Part shown: positions 1-9,004 of the stretch, piece after piece | How positions within the stretch are numbered: position 1 is the stretch's first letter | Layout of the letters: the number at the start of each line of letters is the position of its first letter | Assembly: GCA_000333855.2 (NCBI GenBank) | Contig: CM007325.1 | Span: 323,330 to 349,696 of the forward strand | Direction: 5' to 3' | Source of the DNA: Endotrypanum monterogeii | Lineage: Eukaryota; Euglenozoa; Kinetoplastea; Trypanosomatida; Trypanosomatidae | DNA length: 26,367 bases | The notes under the pieces: model-generated | What the model was told of the DNA's origin: nothing | Database searches by the model: none | The model's input: the letters and a program-made list of their open reading frames with translations, nothing else | Position numbers and translations under genes: made by a program

Positions 1-391
1 CCTCCACTCCTATGCTCAACAACAACACGTGCATGCATCACTTACGTAGAAGCGATATGACTCTTGGGGGGGGGGGGGTTGGGGGGGCCCCCGCTCCTCA
101 CCCCTCCCTTCCTGTATTTCTCTGACTGGGAGTGTATGCATGTGAAGGGATCCCCTTTAGGTTCCATGGATCGTATTGGGGTCAAAAGCACATAGGATGC
201 GTATTTATATTTATTCTCTCATATTATAAAGGAAATGAATATCTTGTGACCACAATCATGCAGGTATTTATCGGTACTTTTTTTTTTTCCTTACCTTCTC
301 CTTCTTTTCCCCACCTCCACGGGCGGCAGCGGACGTGTTCATCCGTCCGTCAAGTCGCCGATAATATGTGCATATATTTTACTTTCCTGTC

Positions 392-415
392 GTGTGTATG
401 TGTGTGTGTGTGTCG

Positions 416-455
<40 letters not shown>
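392..455. repeat. (GT)n microsatellite, interrupted
   Basis: An almost pure GT dinucleotide run is broken by a GTA unit near 398 and TCGTCG near 413-418. Tracts of this type are common in trypanosomatid intergenic regions and UTRs. Confidence 0.95.
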
Positions 456-456
<1 letters not shown>

Positions 457-860
457 CAGGTGAATGGGGAGGAAAGAGCGGGTAGAGGGCGAGGCCACAA
501 AATCCCTCCTCCGCCCCCGCCGCCCCCCCCCTCCCTCCCCCCCAGTTCGCATCCGTAGGCACACACACACACACAGCTTTTCTCGTGCATGTGCATGCTC
601 ATTCATTCGTCCCTAATGGGCTCTTACTATGTCTACCCGATTCTATGTTTCCTCACCTCAGTTGATGCTGTCCCTTCACACAGACAAACACACAGTCCCA
701 GCACATGCGTGTGTGTGTGTGTGCAAGCATCTGCATGAAAATCCGAGTGCTGCGCGTGTCATCTTTAGGTGTACTGTGGCAAATCCTGCAGGTGCCCCTC
801 CATCGCTGCTGCCAACCTTTCCCTCCTCTTCCCCCTTTGCGTCTGGTCCTCTGTCCTTCG

Positions 861-863
<3 letters not shown>

Positions 864-892
<29 letters not shown>
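864..892. repeat. (TA)n microsatellite
   Basis: An uninterrupted TA run is followed by TAATAATAA. It lies about 110 bp upstream of the first gene, just before the polypyrimidine tract. Confidence 0.9.
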
Positions 893-896
<4 letters not shown>

Positions 897-930
897 ATAA
901 ATCAATTATATATTGCCATAAAAATGCCAG

Positions 931-999
931 TGTTTTTCTCTCTTCCCTCTCTTTTTTTTTTTATTTATGCTTCTCTCTCTACTGCCGCTCGCGTGAAAG
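931..999 (+). promoter_or_regulatory. Polypyrimidine tract and trans-splice acceptor AG
   Basis: A long T/C-rich tract (931-990) includes a T-run near 952-962. The first AG after it is at 998-999, directly before the ATG at 1000. If that AG accepts the spliced leader, the genomic 5' UTR has zero length and the leader alone is the 5' UTR. An AG at 929-930 is an alternative but follows an AT-rich repeat, not a pyrimidine tract. Confidence 0.5.
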
Positions 1000-3990
1000 A
1001 TGGAACCTCGAGGTGACAGCGGCCCTGCCACCTCGTCGACGTCCTCCGTGTCCTTCGCAGCACGCACTGCCTCGGCGTCCGCCACGGTGCCTTACTCCGT
1101 ATCGGTGACCAGTCCTACCTCTTGCCGTGGAGGTGGAAGAGCCTTCCCACTTCCCGCAGCAGTTGCCCCCACGGCACCTCTGAGCTCAGCCAACGCCCCC
1201 GAGCTCATGCGCATGTATCACCTCTACGTGCGCACACACAAAACGCGCTGGCGGTACCTCCTGCTGCTGCTATTGGTGCTCGTCTTCTACGCCCAGTGTA
1301 CCCTCCGCGGGCGCTACAGTTTCCCTTCCAGCACAGAAAGCAAGAGGCTCTTCGACGCACGCAGTGGTGGTGTGATCGGTGGTAGCTCAACGAGCGTAGA
1401 CGCCCCAGATGCGCAAACCGTGGGTGACGGATATGTAGTAGAAGTTCAGTCTGAAGGAAGGCGTTGCGGTCATGCAGAGCCGTCGTTGATCGCACGTCTG
1501 CTTAGCGGATTTGGGGCGACAATCGGATGTGTGCGTGCTATCGATGTGGAATGGTGGCCCGCGTCCAATCGGACGCGCAACTCGGCTGACGTGGACAATG
1601 AGAAAGGGTTGGGTCTCGCTATGCCCAAGACAAGCTCTCTCTCGTTGGCCCGTAGCGAACCCCCATGGACTGTCAGCCCACAAGGTGGGATCGTCGCAAT
1701 AGTCTCCCGCGGCATGGCGTGGCTGTCGGGCCATCAGCTCCCTCACAAAGCGCCATCGTACGAACTGGCTCTGAGTGCCTTCTTTCGAGCTCGGCGAATG
1801 TCAACTGGGTCACTGGATTGCACTCACGCTCGCGCTCTTCACAAAGACATCCATGGGGAAGTGAGTAAGTACGAGGCCTTCAAGCAAGGCTTTGAACTCC
1901 GCGTCCCACTGCTGCTCTACTATAACCGCATGACCACCTTCGCCATGATGCAACACGTACGGCTGATGCGGCTGCGCAACTACCAACTACTGAACTACAT
2001 GAGTCGTGGACACGTGTCCAGGATGCGAGCGGAAATGCAGGAGAAAAAAAATCTATCCGTAAGCCTCGACCTCCACGCAAGGCAGCTGGACTTTGAGCTG
2101 ACACGTATGTCACTAGTATTTTACCTGCAGCGGCTGCACCTGCGCGCGCTGCGGCACTCAGACTCTATGCGACTGGAGACGCTTCACTTCCTCCGCTACC
2201 TCAGCTCCACGATTCCTGCGCTGCGCACCATCTGGGCGGGACAGGACCACTGTAGCTGGCACGGTGTCTCGTGTGTCGTCGTCCACGTGCCGTTGAACTC
2301 ACTGATCGACGAGGACCACCCCACTCTGAAGGCGCTTGTGGAAAATATCTTCTCCCTCTGCAGTGGCTCACTGTGCAAAAAGCGTCGCTGCGTTGATCCG
2401 TCCTGCGCGGCCTACACACACCATCTAACGCGCCGACTGTTCACCTCAGCAGCGCCGGCGTACTGGCTCCGGTGGGAACGCGAGGACGATACGGCATCGA
2501 TGGATGAGCTGCTCAGGGAGAACACCCCTTCCTCCCCCCATGCAGGCACGTGTCGGAATACGGGGAACCACCCCTGCGCAAATGAAGGCACCAAGCGTTC
2601 AGTGTGGACGGAACAATTATTTGCACACGAGAACCCCGACCTGCTCCTGATGAACCCGACTTTGCTCGTCGACGTTGATGTGCAGGGGGTTGTCGAAGAG
2701 TTGATTCCACTCAGCCAGCCACCAGCTGCCACCGACGGCAAAAATGGCGCACGCGGGTCGCCGATGGCGACCGCATTCTCCCATCTCGGAGACTCTCTGT
2801 CACGCATCGCCACACCTGTGTACGACGAGGACGTTGAACAGCCACTCGCTGGCGACTTCTTCACTATGCAACGCTCCGTGCTCGAGAAGATGGCTGAAAC
2901 CTCTCCACGGGGATTGCGGTACGGCAAGCAACGTAGTGGCAGCCCCCCCGTGACGATCCCCTATACCTTCGTTGTGGTCAACCTGGCGAACATGGGGTTG
3001 CGTGGCTACTTGGCGGACTTCCACAACACCTCATCAATAAACACTCTACCCAAGGATGATCCAGCTGCGACGACGTACGGCGCCAACGGGCATGGTAGCA
3101 GCGATGACCCCCGTCAGAGCCAGCGGACACCACAAAAAAGTGTGCCGACACCCCGCTCCGACGCGTACTGGGGCCGCTCCACATTCACGAGAAGAAGCGA
3201 AACTCGCAACTTGTCATCCGTCTCCTCCAGCACTGCGGCACCACGGCGGCCTCTGGTCTCTGTATCGGCCATTGGGGAGGACTTGAGGCAGGTGCTACGT
3301 CGGCTGGAAAAAATCGGTCAACGCAGCCATCACCGAGACCTCACCGCCTACTTTTCGGAGGTGGCCTCTCTGGCCCGCTTCCAGGATGAAGAATGGGACC
3401 CCTACGACTGGTCAGAGACAATGATCGCCATCAGGAAAGATGTAACCCACACCTCAACACGACGGCTCTACACCATTTTGGAGAGGAACTCTCTCTCCCC
3501 AAGCTTTGTCGATCCAGTACCCAATATTGACCACAGCGTGAAAATCTTCGGAAAACTCAACCCGCGCCTGATTGGTCTCCTCTCTCTCGACATCTCATCA
3601 AATCCGTTGCTGACACATCTGTTTCCGCACTCGTGGCTGTCGATCCCGTATCTACAGAAGGTGCACACGGCCGGCACGTCACTCTTCATGCCGCCGCTGC
3701 ACCTGCGACCACGTCTCTACAACCGCACAAACAACTGCCCTCTATCGTCGCCCACGGACATCAGTGCCGATATGAAGGTGTACGCCGAGGATGCGACGCG
3801 AAGAAAATGCCGAACCGATGCCGCCGCATCTTCGAGGACGGCATGTGACCATGAAAAGGCATCATCTTTAAAGGCAAGCAGTCTTCACGACGAGGATTTC
3901 ATTGCCGCCGTCCTCTTACCGCCACTCTCTACGATCGACAACCTGTTCCAGACGGAGGAAAGAAAAACAAAGAACCGCACTCACTTCTGA
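1000..3990 (+). CDS. Type II membrane protein with scattered leucine-rich-repeat segments
   Basis: This is a 996-residue open frame. A Ser/Thr/Ala-rich N-terminus is followed by basic residues (RTHKTRWR) and one hydrophobic segment at about residues 84-100, giving a type II anchor with most of the protein on the luminal or outer side. Residues 412-425 carry W-G-x-D-x-C-S-W-x-G-V-x-C, which matches the N-terminal cap of plant-type and Leishmania surface-antigen LRR proteins. LRR-like strands appear at 657-671 (VVVNLANMGLRGYL) and 857-871 (LIGLLSLDISSNPLL), followed by a further repeat-like stretch. Between them are long Ser/Pro/Arg-rich segments and Cys clusters (CKKRRCVDPSC), so it is not a compact LRR solenoid. 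It resembles divergent members of the LRR/PSA/proteophosphoglycan-like group, but the function is unknown. The ATG at 1000 is adjacent to the predicted splice AG. If splicing occurs further in, Met70 (1207) would be the start and would keep the anchor. Confidence 0.85.
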   Translation: MEPRGDSGPATSSTSSVSFAARTASASATVPYSVSVTSPTSCRGGGRAFPLPAAVAPTAPLSSANAPELMRMYHLYVRTHKTRWRYLLLLLLVLVFYAQCTLRGRYSFPSSTESKRLFDARSGGVIGGSSTSVDAPDAQTVGDGYVVEVQSEGRRCGHAEPSLIARLLSGFGATIGCVRAIDVEWWPASNRTRNSADVDNEKGLGLAMPKTSSLSLARSEPPWTVSPQGGIVAIVSRGMAWLSGHQLPHKAPSYELALSAFFRARRMSTGSLDCTHARALHKDIHGEVSKYEAFKQGFELRVPLLLYYNRMTTFAMMQHVRLMRLRNYQLLNYMSRGHVSRMRAEMQEKKNLSVSLDLHARQLDFELTRMSLVFYLQRLHLRALRHSDSMRLETLHFLRYLSSTIPALRTIWAGQDHCSWHGVSCVVVHVPLNSLIDEDHPTLKALVENIFSLCSGSLCKKRRCVDPSCAAYTHHLTRRLFTSAAPAYWLRWEREDDTASMDELLRENTPSSPHAGTCRNTGNHPCANEGTKRSVWTEQLFAHENPDLLLMNPTLLVDVDVQGVVEELIPLSQPPAATDGKNGARGSPMATAFSHLGDSLSRIATPVYDEDVEQPLAGDFFTMQRSVLEKMAETSPRGLRYGKQRSGSPPVTIPYTFVVVNLANMGLRGYLADFHNTSSINTLPKDDPAATTYGANGHGSSDDPRQSQRTPQKSVPTPRSDAYWGRSTFTRRSETRNLSSVSSSTAAPRRPLVSVSAIGEDLRQVLRRLEKIGQRSHHRDLTAYFSEVASLARFQDEEWDPYDWSETMIAIRKDVTHTSTRRLYTILERNSLSPSFVDPVPNIDHSVKIFGKLNPRLIGLLSLDISSNPLLTHLFPHSWLSIPYLQKVHTAGTSLFMPPLHLRPRLYNRTNNCPLSSPTDISADMKVYAEDATRRKCRTDAAASSRTACDHEKASSLKASSLHDEDFIAAVLLPPLSTIDNLFQTEERKTKNRTHF

Positions 3991-4443
3991 GCCAAAAGGA
4001 CCCCCTCTCCCTTCCCTCCTCCCCCTCCTCCTCCCCCCCCCCACTCTCCTCCTTTGCCCTTCCTCCCTCCCCTCCGATGAACGGCTCGTCCACGGCATCA
4101 ACCGCCGCCTCAGACGGTAGCAACGGGTAATTCTCTGCCCTGCCTCGTTTTCCTGTCGACTTCTCACCCCCACACACACACACACTAGAGGATCGGAGGG
4201 GAAGAGCAATACGAGGGACTTCGTGCGACATCTTTTTTTTTTTTGTCAGATATTTTCCTGGTCAGCCTCCTCCCCCCCCCCTGCTGCTGTCATTGCATCT
4301 GTGTTGAACGTGAGGTGTCCGCGTATTCGTCTTCATACACCCACCCAAGCCTCCTCTGCCCCCCCCCCTTTTCCCTACCCCACGGGATGTATTGTGAGAT
4401 GTTGAGGGGACACGACGAAGGAAGCGGGGGAAGAGAGAGGGCC

Positions 4444-4471
4444 CCACACACACACACACACACACACACAC
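4444..4471. repeat. (CA)n microsatellite
   Basis: A pure CA run lies in the gap downstream of the first gene. Confidence 0.95.
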
Positions 4472-4653
4472 CTAATCATGATCGAGTATTATTATTATTA
4501 TTTCTTTTTTTAAACTGAAGTGGTAACGAGGAGGGGGGGATTTCTCTCTCCTATCGACCCTCCCACTTCTTGTACCCACCTATCTCGGGCATATTTGTTT
4601 TTTTTTCCCCATTGAGTCCTCCTGTCGCTTTCCGGAATATGCATCTCCCGCAA

Positions 4654-4682
4654 CATATATATATATATATATATTTTTTTTC

Positions 4683-4718
<36 letters not shown>
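4654..4718. repeat. Compound (TA)n - T-run - (GT)n - (GA)n microsatellite
   Basis: Three dinucleotide repeats follow one another: TA to about 4674, a T-run, GT at 4683-4705 and GA to 4718. A pyrimidine tract and an AG follow downstream. Confidence 0.95.
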
Positions 4719-4794
4719 AAGAGAAGCGCTGCGCCATCCCTCTATCTCGCTGCTCCCCTTCCCCCTCCTTTTTGTTTTGTTTTCCCTGTGAGTC

Positions 4795-4926
4795 ATGCGC
4801 ACACCTGAACTGCACGAAACCGGACCCGAACTTGGCATGCGTGCTCTCGCCTGGAAGCTGATGACCCGTCACACATGCGTATCGATCCGCTTGACGTGGC
4901 GTGGTCTCAAGGAATGTGTCTGGTAA
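4795..4926 (+). CDS. Candidate small ORF, 43 residues
   Basis: An ATG at 4795 opens 43 codons ending in TAA at 4924-4926. A long pyrimidine tract (about 4736-4788) ends in an AG at 4791-4792, two bases before the ATG, which is the arrangement expected for a trans-spliced mRNA with almost no 5' UTR. The peptide has mixed composition (three Trp, two Cys, several Arg and Leu), unlike the Cys-Val or Pro-rich translations of the surrounding repeats. I recognise no family and see no signal peptide or membrane segment. It may equally be a chance frame in a 3' UTR. Confidence 0.25.
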   Translation: MRTPELHETGPELGMRALAWKLMTRHTCVSIRLTWRGLKECVW

Positions 4927-5616
4927 TGTCCAGGCGCGATGTACCCATCCGTCATGTGTGATGCGAGGGGCGTCTCACGCGCACTGTTTCGGAAAGATAC
5001 ATGGGAGTTAATCATTCCATCACATATATATAAATATTAAAAAAAGCGAACTTGGATATGTTGCTCAGCCATTATACGGCGGAATAACACAGTGTCCTAC
5101 AGACCCCACACACACACACCCTCTTCAGACAAGCCTACGAAGTGCGCTTCAACGAGCAGTCTGCCCTCGCGGCCTCCCCCTCCCCCCTCCACAGACACAC
5201 GCGTACACCTCATCCTATTGTGGAGCATTCATGACTACTACAAAAATACATAACACAGATATGCATATACACCTACGCATGTGTACTTGGGGGCGAGGGC
5301 GAGAATGGAGTACTAACCTCGACGCCTACATCTTGTGCCTCGTCCTCCACCCCTTGTAAGTCATATCTGCATGCCCCCCCCCAAAAAAAAAAAAAAATTA
5401 GAAAAACCATACACAGTTGCTCTAATGCCGTCCCCTCTCTCGCTCTCCCCCATCCCACCCCAACCTTCTTTCTTCTCTTCAACATCGATAATCCACTGTA
5501 CGACATCATCGTTTGACTGCCAGTGCACAGCATCGTTCTTGGGCCACACACTTGATTCCTTTCCTCTACAAACGCAGTCACACCCGTGCACATATACCTG
5601 TGCACAGAGGGCGCTC

Positions 5617-5651
5617 CACCTCCTCCCTCACCTATTTCATTTTTTTCTTAG
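5617..5651 (+). promoter_or_regulatory. Polypyrimidine tract and trans-splice acceptor AG
   Basis: A T/C-rich run ending in a T-run and CTTAG puts an AG at 5650-5651, 48 nt before the ATG at 5700. Further AGs at 5675-5676 and 5689-5690 could serve as secondary sites. Confidence 0.6.
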
Positions 5652-5699
5652 CGTATTTCCCTCCCCCTTCTCCGAGTGCGTGGGCTCCAGGAAACAGAT

Positions 5700-8600
5700 A
5701 TGCTCTTACCTCTGTCTTTTGCGACGGCCCCGAACTCCATTGGTGGTGGCCATCAGGGTGCCGTCACGGCTGTGTGCGAGGACGATGTTGACGGGTCCCT
5801 AAACCTGGAGACACCAGCAGAACTATCGATGGCCCACGCGCGACTCACGCTGCTAGAGAATGCCATCCGAGCCACCATCTCCAACGCGATCCCCGGCAAC
5901 TCCTCGACCCCGTCACATGTGCACCTCTCCGAGTCGAAGTGCGTGACAAACGCGTCCGATGCTTTACCTAACTCGCCACCCCTCAAACCCCCGCAAGCCG
6001 AGATGGGCACCCCATCAAACATCATGGAAACGCCAACGGGAGCCAGCGAGCGACTCCACCTCCTGCAGGATAACCTGCGGCGTATTCGGAAGCTCATGCA
6101 GCAGTACGAGGAGTCGTCCCAGCGCATGATTAAGGTGTACCTGGTTCACTCCTCCGAAACAGGGGAACTCGTCCTCGGGCCTGTTAGTGTCCCATCGGAG
6201 GACGCGGCCAAGGGGCAGAAAAAAAGGAATAGCAACGGCAACGGCAACGGCAACAACCATGCGCCGCAGGACAGCCTCGACTCTGCGAGCACCGCCGCCA
6301 CCGCCAACGCTGCGGCCAGTGGAAACGGCAGACGGGCAGTAGAAGAACAAAAGACGACCCCCTCCCTGCACCAGCGCCGAGCACTCGCCAGTGACTCTGC
6401 CTTTTCGGCTTTTTGTGGGCTGCACATCACCCCCGACCAGCTGCTCTTGCCGCTCACAGCACTGGCGCATCCGGTGGGCTCCGCTACGCCTCCCACCGGA
6501 GAACGCACTCACAACAAGCCCGCAGACCAGGAAAACTTGACAAACCCTGTGGCCGACTGCAGACCAAGTCGGGGCACAGCAAACAGCAGCCAGAAACGCC
6601 AGGCAGCCGCTAGCGGGGACTCCAAGTCCCTGCACAGCTCCGCTGCCGCGGGCGCCAAGGGCACCCAACCATCCGGCACGGCGCAGTCGCTGCACCGCAC
6701 GAGTACCGAGGCCTCCATGAAAATCTACGCGGACTTCTTCTTAAAACCCCCCGTGGCATCGGCGTTTTCGCCGAATAAAGCGCGCTCGGAAGCCACCGAA
6801 TCGCAGTCGTCAATCACACTGACGTCAGCGCCCGGCGCTGCGTCCCCACCGGCACCGACCGCAGCGGCCGAAGTAGTGCGAAGCCTGCAGGAGCTGCAGC
6901 AGCAAATCGCGACTCTGCAGCGGTGCCGCTTGTTCTCGTATGAAGCACAGGTAAAAGCCGCAGCCGCGGATAGCCAAGCCGACGGAGAAAGCTCTGGCAG
7001 TTACACCAACGGTGCTCGCGTTACCGACGGAGGCGCAGCCTTTAGCAAACCCATCATGGATAGTGTACACGGCGATATGTCAAGCTGGCAGCATATACAT
7101 GTTGCCATCCAGAACATGCAGAACAGCCTCGACGCGCTTCAGACTCGCTGGACGCGTGAATCGAGCTTTGCCTGCTGCGGTGATCGCCCTATAGCGCTGA
7201 CACGTCAGCTGCAGAGCCTGACCGAGCTACTGATACGGCAGCTGAAGGAGATGCTCTCGAAGCCAGTCGTGGAGGAAGTCGGAGAGATCAGTCGTGAAAA
7301 ACTGCGGCGCATGAAGTTTGACGTGAAGGAGATGCAGCAGGCACAAACGGAAGCCATTGCTAACGGAGACATGCAGCACTCCGAAGAACTCTACTACGAG
7401 CAAACGTCACTGGCCGAGTCGATGGCGGGGCCCTACGACGATCTTGAGGCAAAAATGAAGGAGTACGGCGAGACTTGCATCAATGCACCCCTGACAAGCC
7501 TTCTAACGCAACGTGACGTACTGCAAACGTGGCTGGCGGGCGTCATTGAGGAGCACGCAAAGCAGCTGTCGCACGTGATGCGTGACGCGGATCGGGTAAA
7601 AGAAAAGGTGCGAGCCGTGGCGCAGGCACGCCACAAGCAGCGCGACATCTTGTCGACATACCACCACAATTGGAAGAAGGAATGGCAGAGCAACAGCGAC
7701 AAGCAGCTGGAATGCTACCGGGCGATGGAGCAGCTGGAGAAGCAACTGATGAACCTGCAGAAGGTGCAGCGCCATCTCGTAGACGACTGGATCCACCGCG
7801 TTTCCCAAGAACGCCAGAGGGAAGAAGATGCGGCAGCATTTTCCTGCTTCGCAGACGCCAGGTCAGCCGCCCTCGCCGAGATGCAACGCAACCTGCAGGC
7901 GGTGGTGGAAGGTCTCCGCCAGTACAGCAGGGGTATGAACTTCAGCTGCGGCCGCGTCGAAGCCTTCGCCCATGAGGTGTTGCACGGACACCTCAGTCAA
8001 TCGCAGCTGGCGCTGCGCAAGGATCGACTGGAAGAGTTCCGCACACTATACCTCACCCTTGGTGATCTGCGCTTCAAAAAATCTCGCAATGCCGAGGAGA
8101 TACAGAAGAAGGTGGACTACTACACGCTCCAACAGGAAGTGGCCATGGATGTGCTGAACCCGAAGGCGAAGGAGTTCAGCCGCGCGAAGCACCGCTGGGA
8201 GAGCGCGAAGGCTGAGTCGCTCGCGCAGATCGATGAGCTGGACCAACGAAGTCGCACTCAACTGGAGGCCTTCCGACCAACCGAAAAACTGCTTCGCCAA
8301 TCTGGCTTCAACTTTATATCTCCCGAGGAGGAACTCGCCAGACGAATGCAGCAACGCTCCCAAAAACTCCTAGAGTATCAACAGCAGATAGAGGAGTGCA
8401 TGGGTGTGCAGCCGACGAACACCCTGGCTGCCACAGCAACAGCTGACCCGGCTTCTCGCAGGAGTCATGCCAAGAGCTTCTCGGGTACCGACCCCCCGCT
8501 GGCGCCGCCGCCGCGACTGCAGGCGATCGAATCGCGACAACCCTCTCCACCGCCCGTGGGTCGGGGCAGGGACACCAATGGACAGTTGCCTCCTATTCGT

Positions 8601-8876
8601 AGCATCAACCGCACCTATCCCCCGCCACAGCACACAGACCATGACGGCGATGACAGAGATAAGACGGTTGCGATGACAGTAGCTTCATCGGCTTCCGCCT
8701 CGCGGGGGGTGGTGACGACCTCCGCGTCTACAACCGTCTCCTCGACCGCCCCACTGGCATCTCTTCACTCGACGGAGGAGCGCATCATGCAGGATGTCTC
8801 TAAAACGGCGATGATGTCTGGCGGACGTCGCACAAACTATAGCACAGCCTTCAGTAAATTCAAGACGAAAAAATGA
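5700..8876 (+). CDS. Paraflagellar rod domain protein with long N-terminal extension
   Basis: The protein has 1058 residues from the first ATG at 5700; the frame extends upstream only through GTG. Residues about 1-520 are Ala/Ser/Asn-rich, with an Asn-Gly run near 178-186 and two short coiled-coil patches (QQYEESSQR; LQELQQQIATLQ). Residues about 531-905 are a long coiled-coil region matching the flagellar rod domain of PFR1/PFR2. It shows REKLRRMKFDVKEMQQAQ with an 'AIANGDM' turn, then LYLTLGDL (783-790), the block around NPKAKEF, and FRPTEKLLRQSGFNF followed by acidic P-E-E-E (858-878). The last 150 residues are Pro/Ser/Thr-rich, ending in a basic FSKFKTKK. By family this is a component of the paraflagellar rod, the lattice beside the axoneme in the flagellum. 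It is much longer than the roughly 600-residue major rod proteins, so it is probably a minor or linker component. Confidence 0.93.
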   Translation: MLLPLSFATAPNSIGGGHQGAVTAVCEDDVDGSLNLETPAELSMAHARLTLLENAIRATISNAIPGNSSTPSHVHLSESKCVTNASDALPNSPPLKPPQAEMGTPSNIMETPTGASERLHLLQDNLRRIRKLMQQYEESSQRMIKVYLVHSSETGELVLGPVSVPSEDAAKGQKKRNSNGNGNGNNHAPQDSLDSASTAATANAAASGNGRRAVEEQKTTPSLHQRRALASDSAFSAFCGLHITPDQLLLPLTALAHPVGSATPPTGERTHNKPADQENLTNPVADCRPSRGTANSSQKRQAAASGDSKSLHSSAAAGAKGTQPSGTAQSLHRTSTEASMKIYADFFLKPPVASAFSPNKARSEATESQSSITLTSAPGAASPPAPTAAAEVVRSLQELQQQIATLQRCRLFSYEAQVKAAAADSQADGESSGSYTNGARVTDGGAAFSKPIMDSVHGDMSSWQHIHVAIQNMQNSLDALQTRWTRESSFACCGDRPIALTRQLQSLTELLIRQLKEMLSKPVVEEVGEISREKLRRMKFDVKEMQQAQTEAIANGDMQHSEELYYEQTSLAESMAGPYDDLEAKMKEYGETCINAPLTSLLTQRDVLQTWLAGVIEEHAKQLSHVMRDADRVKEKVRAVAQARHKQRDILSTYHHNWKKEWQSNSDKQLECYRAMEQLEKQLMNLQKVQRHLVDDWIHRVSQERQREEDAAAFSCFADARSAALAEMQRNLQAVVEGLRQYSRGMNFSCGRVEAFAHEVLHGHLSQSQLALRKDRLEEFRTLYLTLGDLRFKKSRNAEEIQKKVDYYTLQQEVAMDVLNPKAKEFSRAKHRWESAKAESLAQIDELDQRSRTQLEAFRPTEKLLRQSGFNFISPEEELARRMQQRSQKLLEYQQQIEECMGVQPTNTLAATATADPASRRSHAKSFSGTDPPLAPPPRLQAIESRQPSPPPVGRGRDTNGQLPPIRSINRTYPPPQHTDHDGDDRDKTVAMTVASSASASRGVVTTSASTTVSSTAPLASLHSTEERIMQDVSKTAMMSGGRRTNYSTAFSKFKTKK

Positions 8877-8973
8877 TGATATTACGCAAAACAAAAGCAA
8901 CCCATATCCTGTCCTGACTGAGGCGGGGAAAGAGGGGGGAGGAAGGACGTATGCCAAAGGTCTTCATTGCGCG

Positions 8974-8978
<5 letters not shown>

Positions 8979-9004
<26 letters not shown>
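8979..9004. repeat. (GT)n microsatellite
   Basis: A pure GT run lies about 100 bp after the stop of the rod-protein gene. Confidence 0.95.

Larger units (their letters stand above)
1..999. other. Intergenic/UTR region before the first gene
   Basis: No convincing gene is seen. The stretch holds a G-run (66-87), a long (GT)n tract (392-455), a C-rich block around 510-543, short CA/GT tracts near 560-575 and 709-722, a (TA)n tract near 864-892 and a pyrimidine tract from about 931. Open frames here encode only Cys-Val or Thr-His alternations from GT/CA repeats. It is probably the 3' UTR and spacer of an upstream gene outside the window, plus the splice region of the gene at 1000. Confidence 0.6.
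3991..5699. other. Intergenic/UTR region between the LRR and rod-protein genes
   Basis: This gap of 1.7 kb is rich in homopolymers and dinucleotide tracts: C-rich 4008-4070, (CA)n 4444-4471, (TA)n-(GT)n-(GA)n 4654-4718 and an A-run near 5384-5397. One part, about 4795-5030, has ordinary base complexity and holds a 43-codon ORF, annotated separately. No other gene is supported. Confidence 0.6.

Noticed and set aside
350..606. Open frames encoding Cys-Val or Thr-His alternations
   Set aside because: These are translations of GT/CA dinucleotide repeats on either strand and have no gene-like composition.
4980..5060. Possible tRNA or snRNA in the AT-rich stretch near a T/A-run
   Set aside because: No A/B boxes, stems or Pol III terminator pattern are visible.
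6015..6695. Long - strand open frame of 226 codons inside the rod-protein gene
   Set aside because: It is antisense to a gene with clear domain homology. High GC at third positions makes long shadow frames common.
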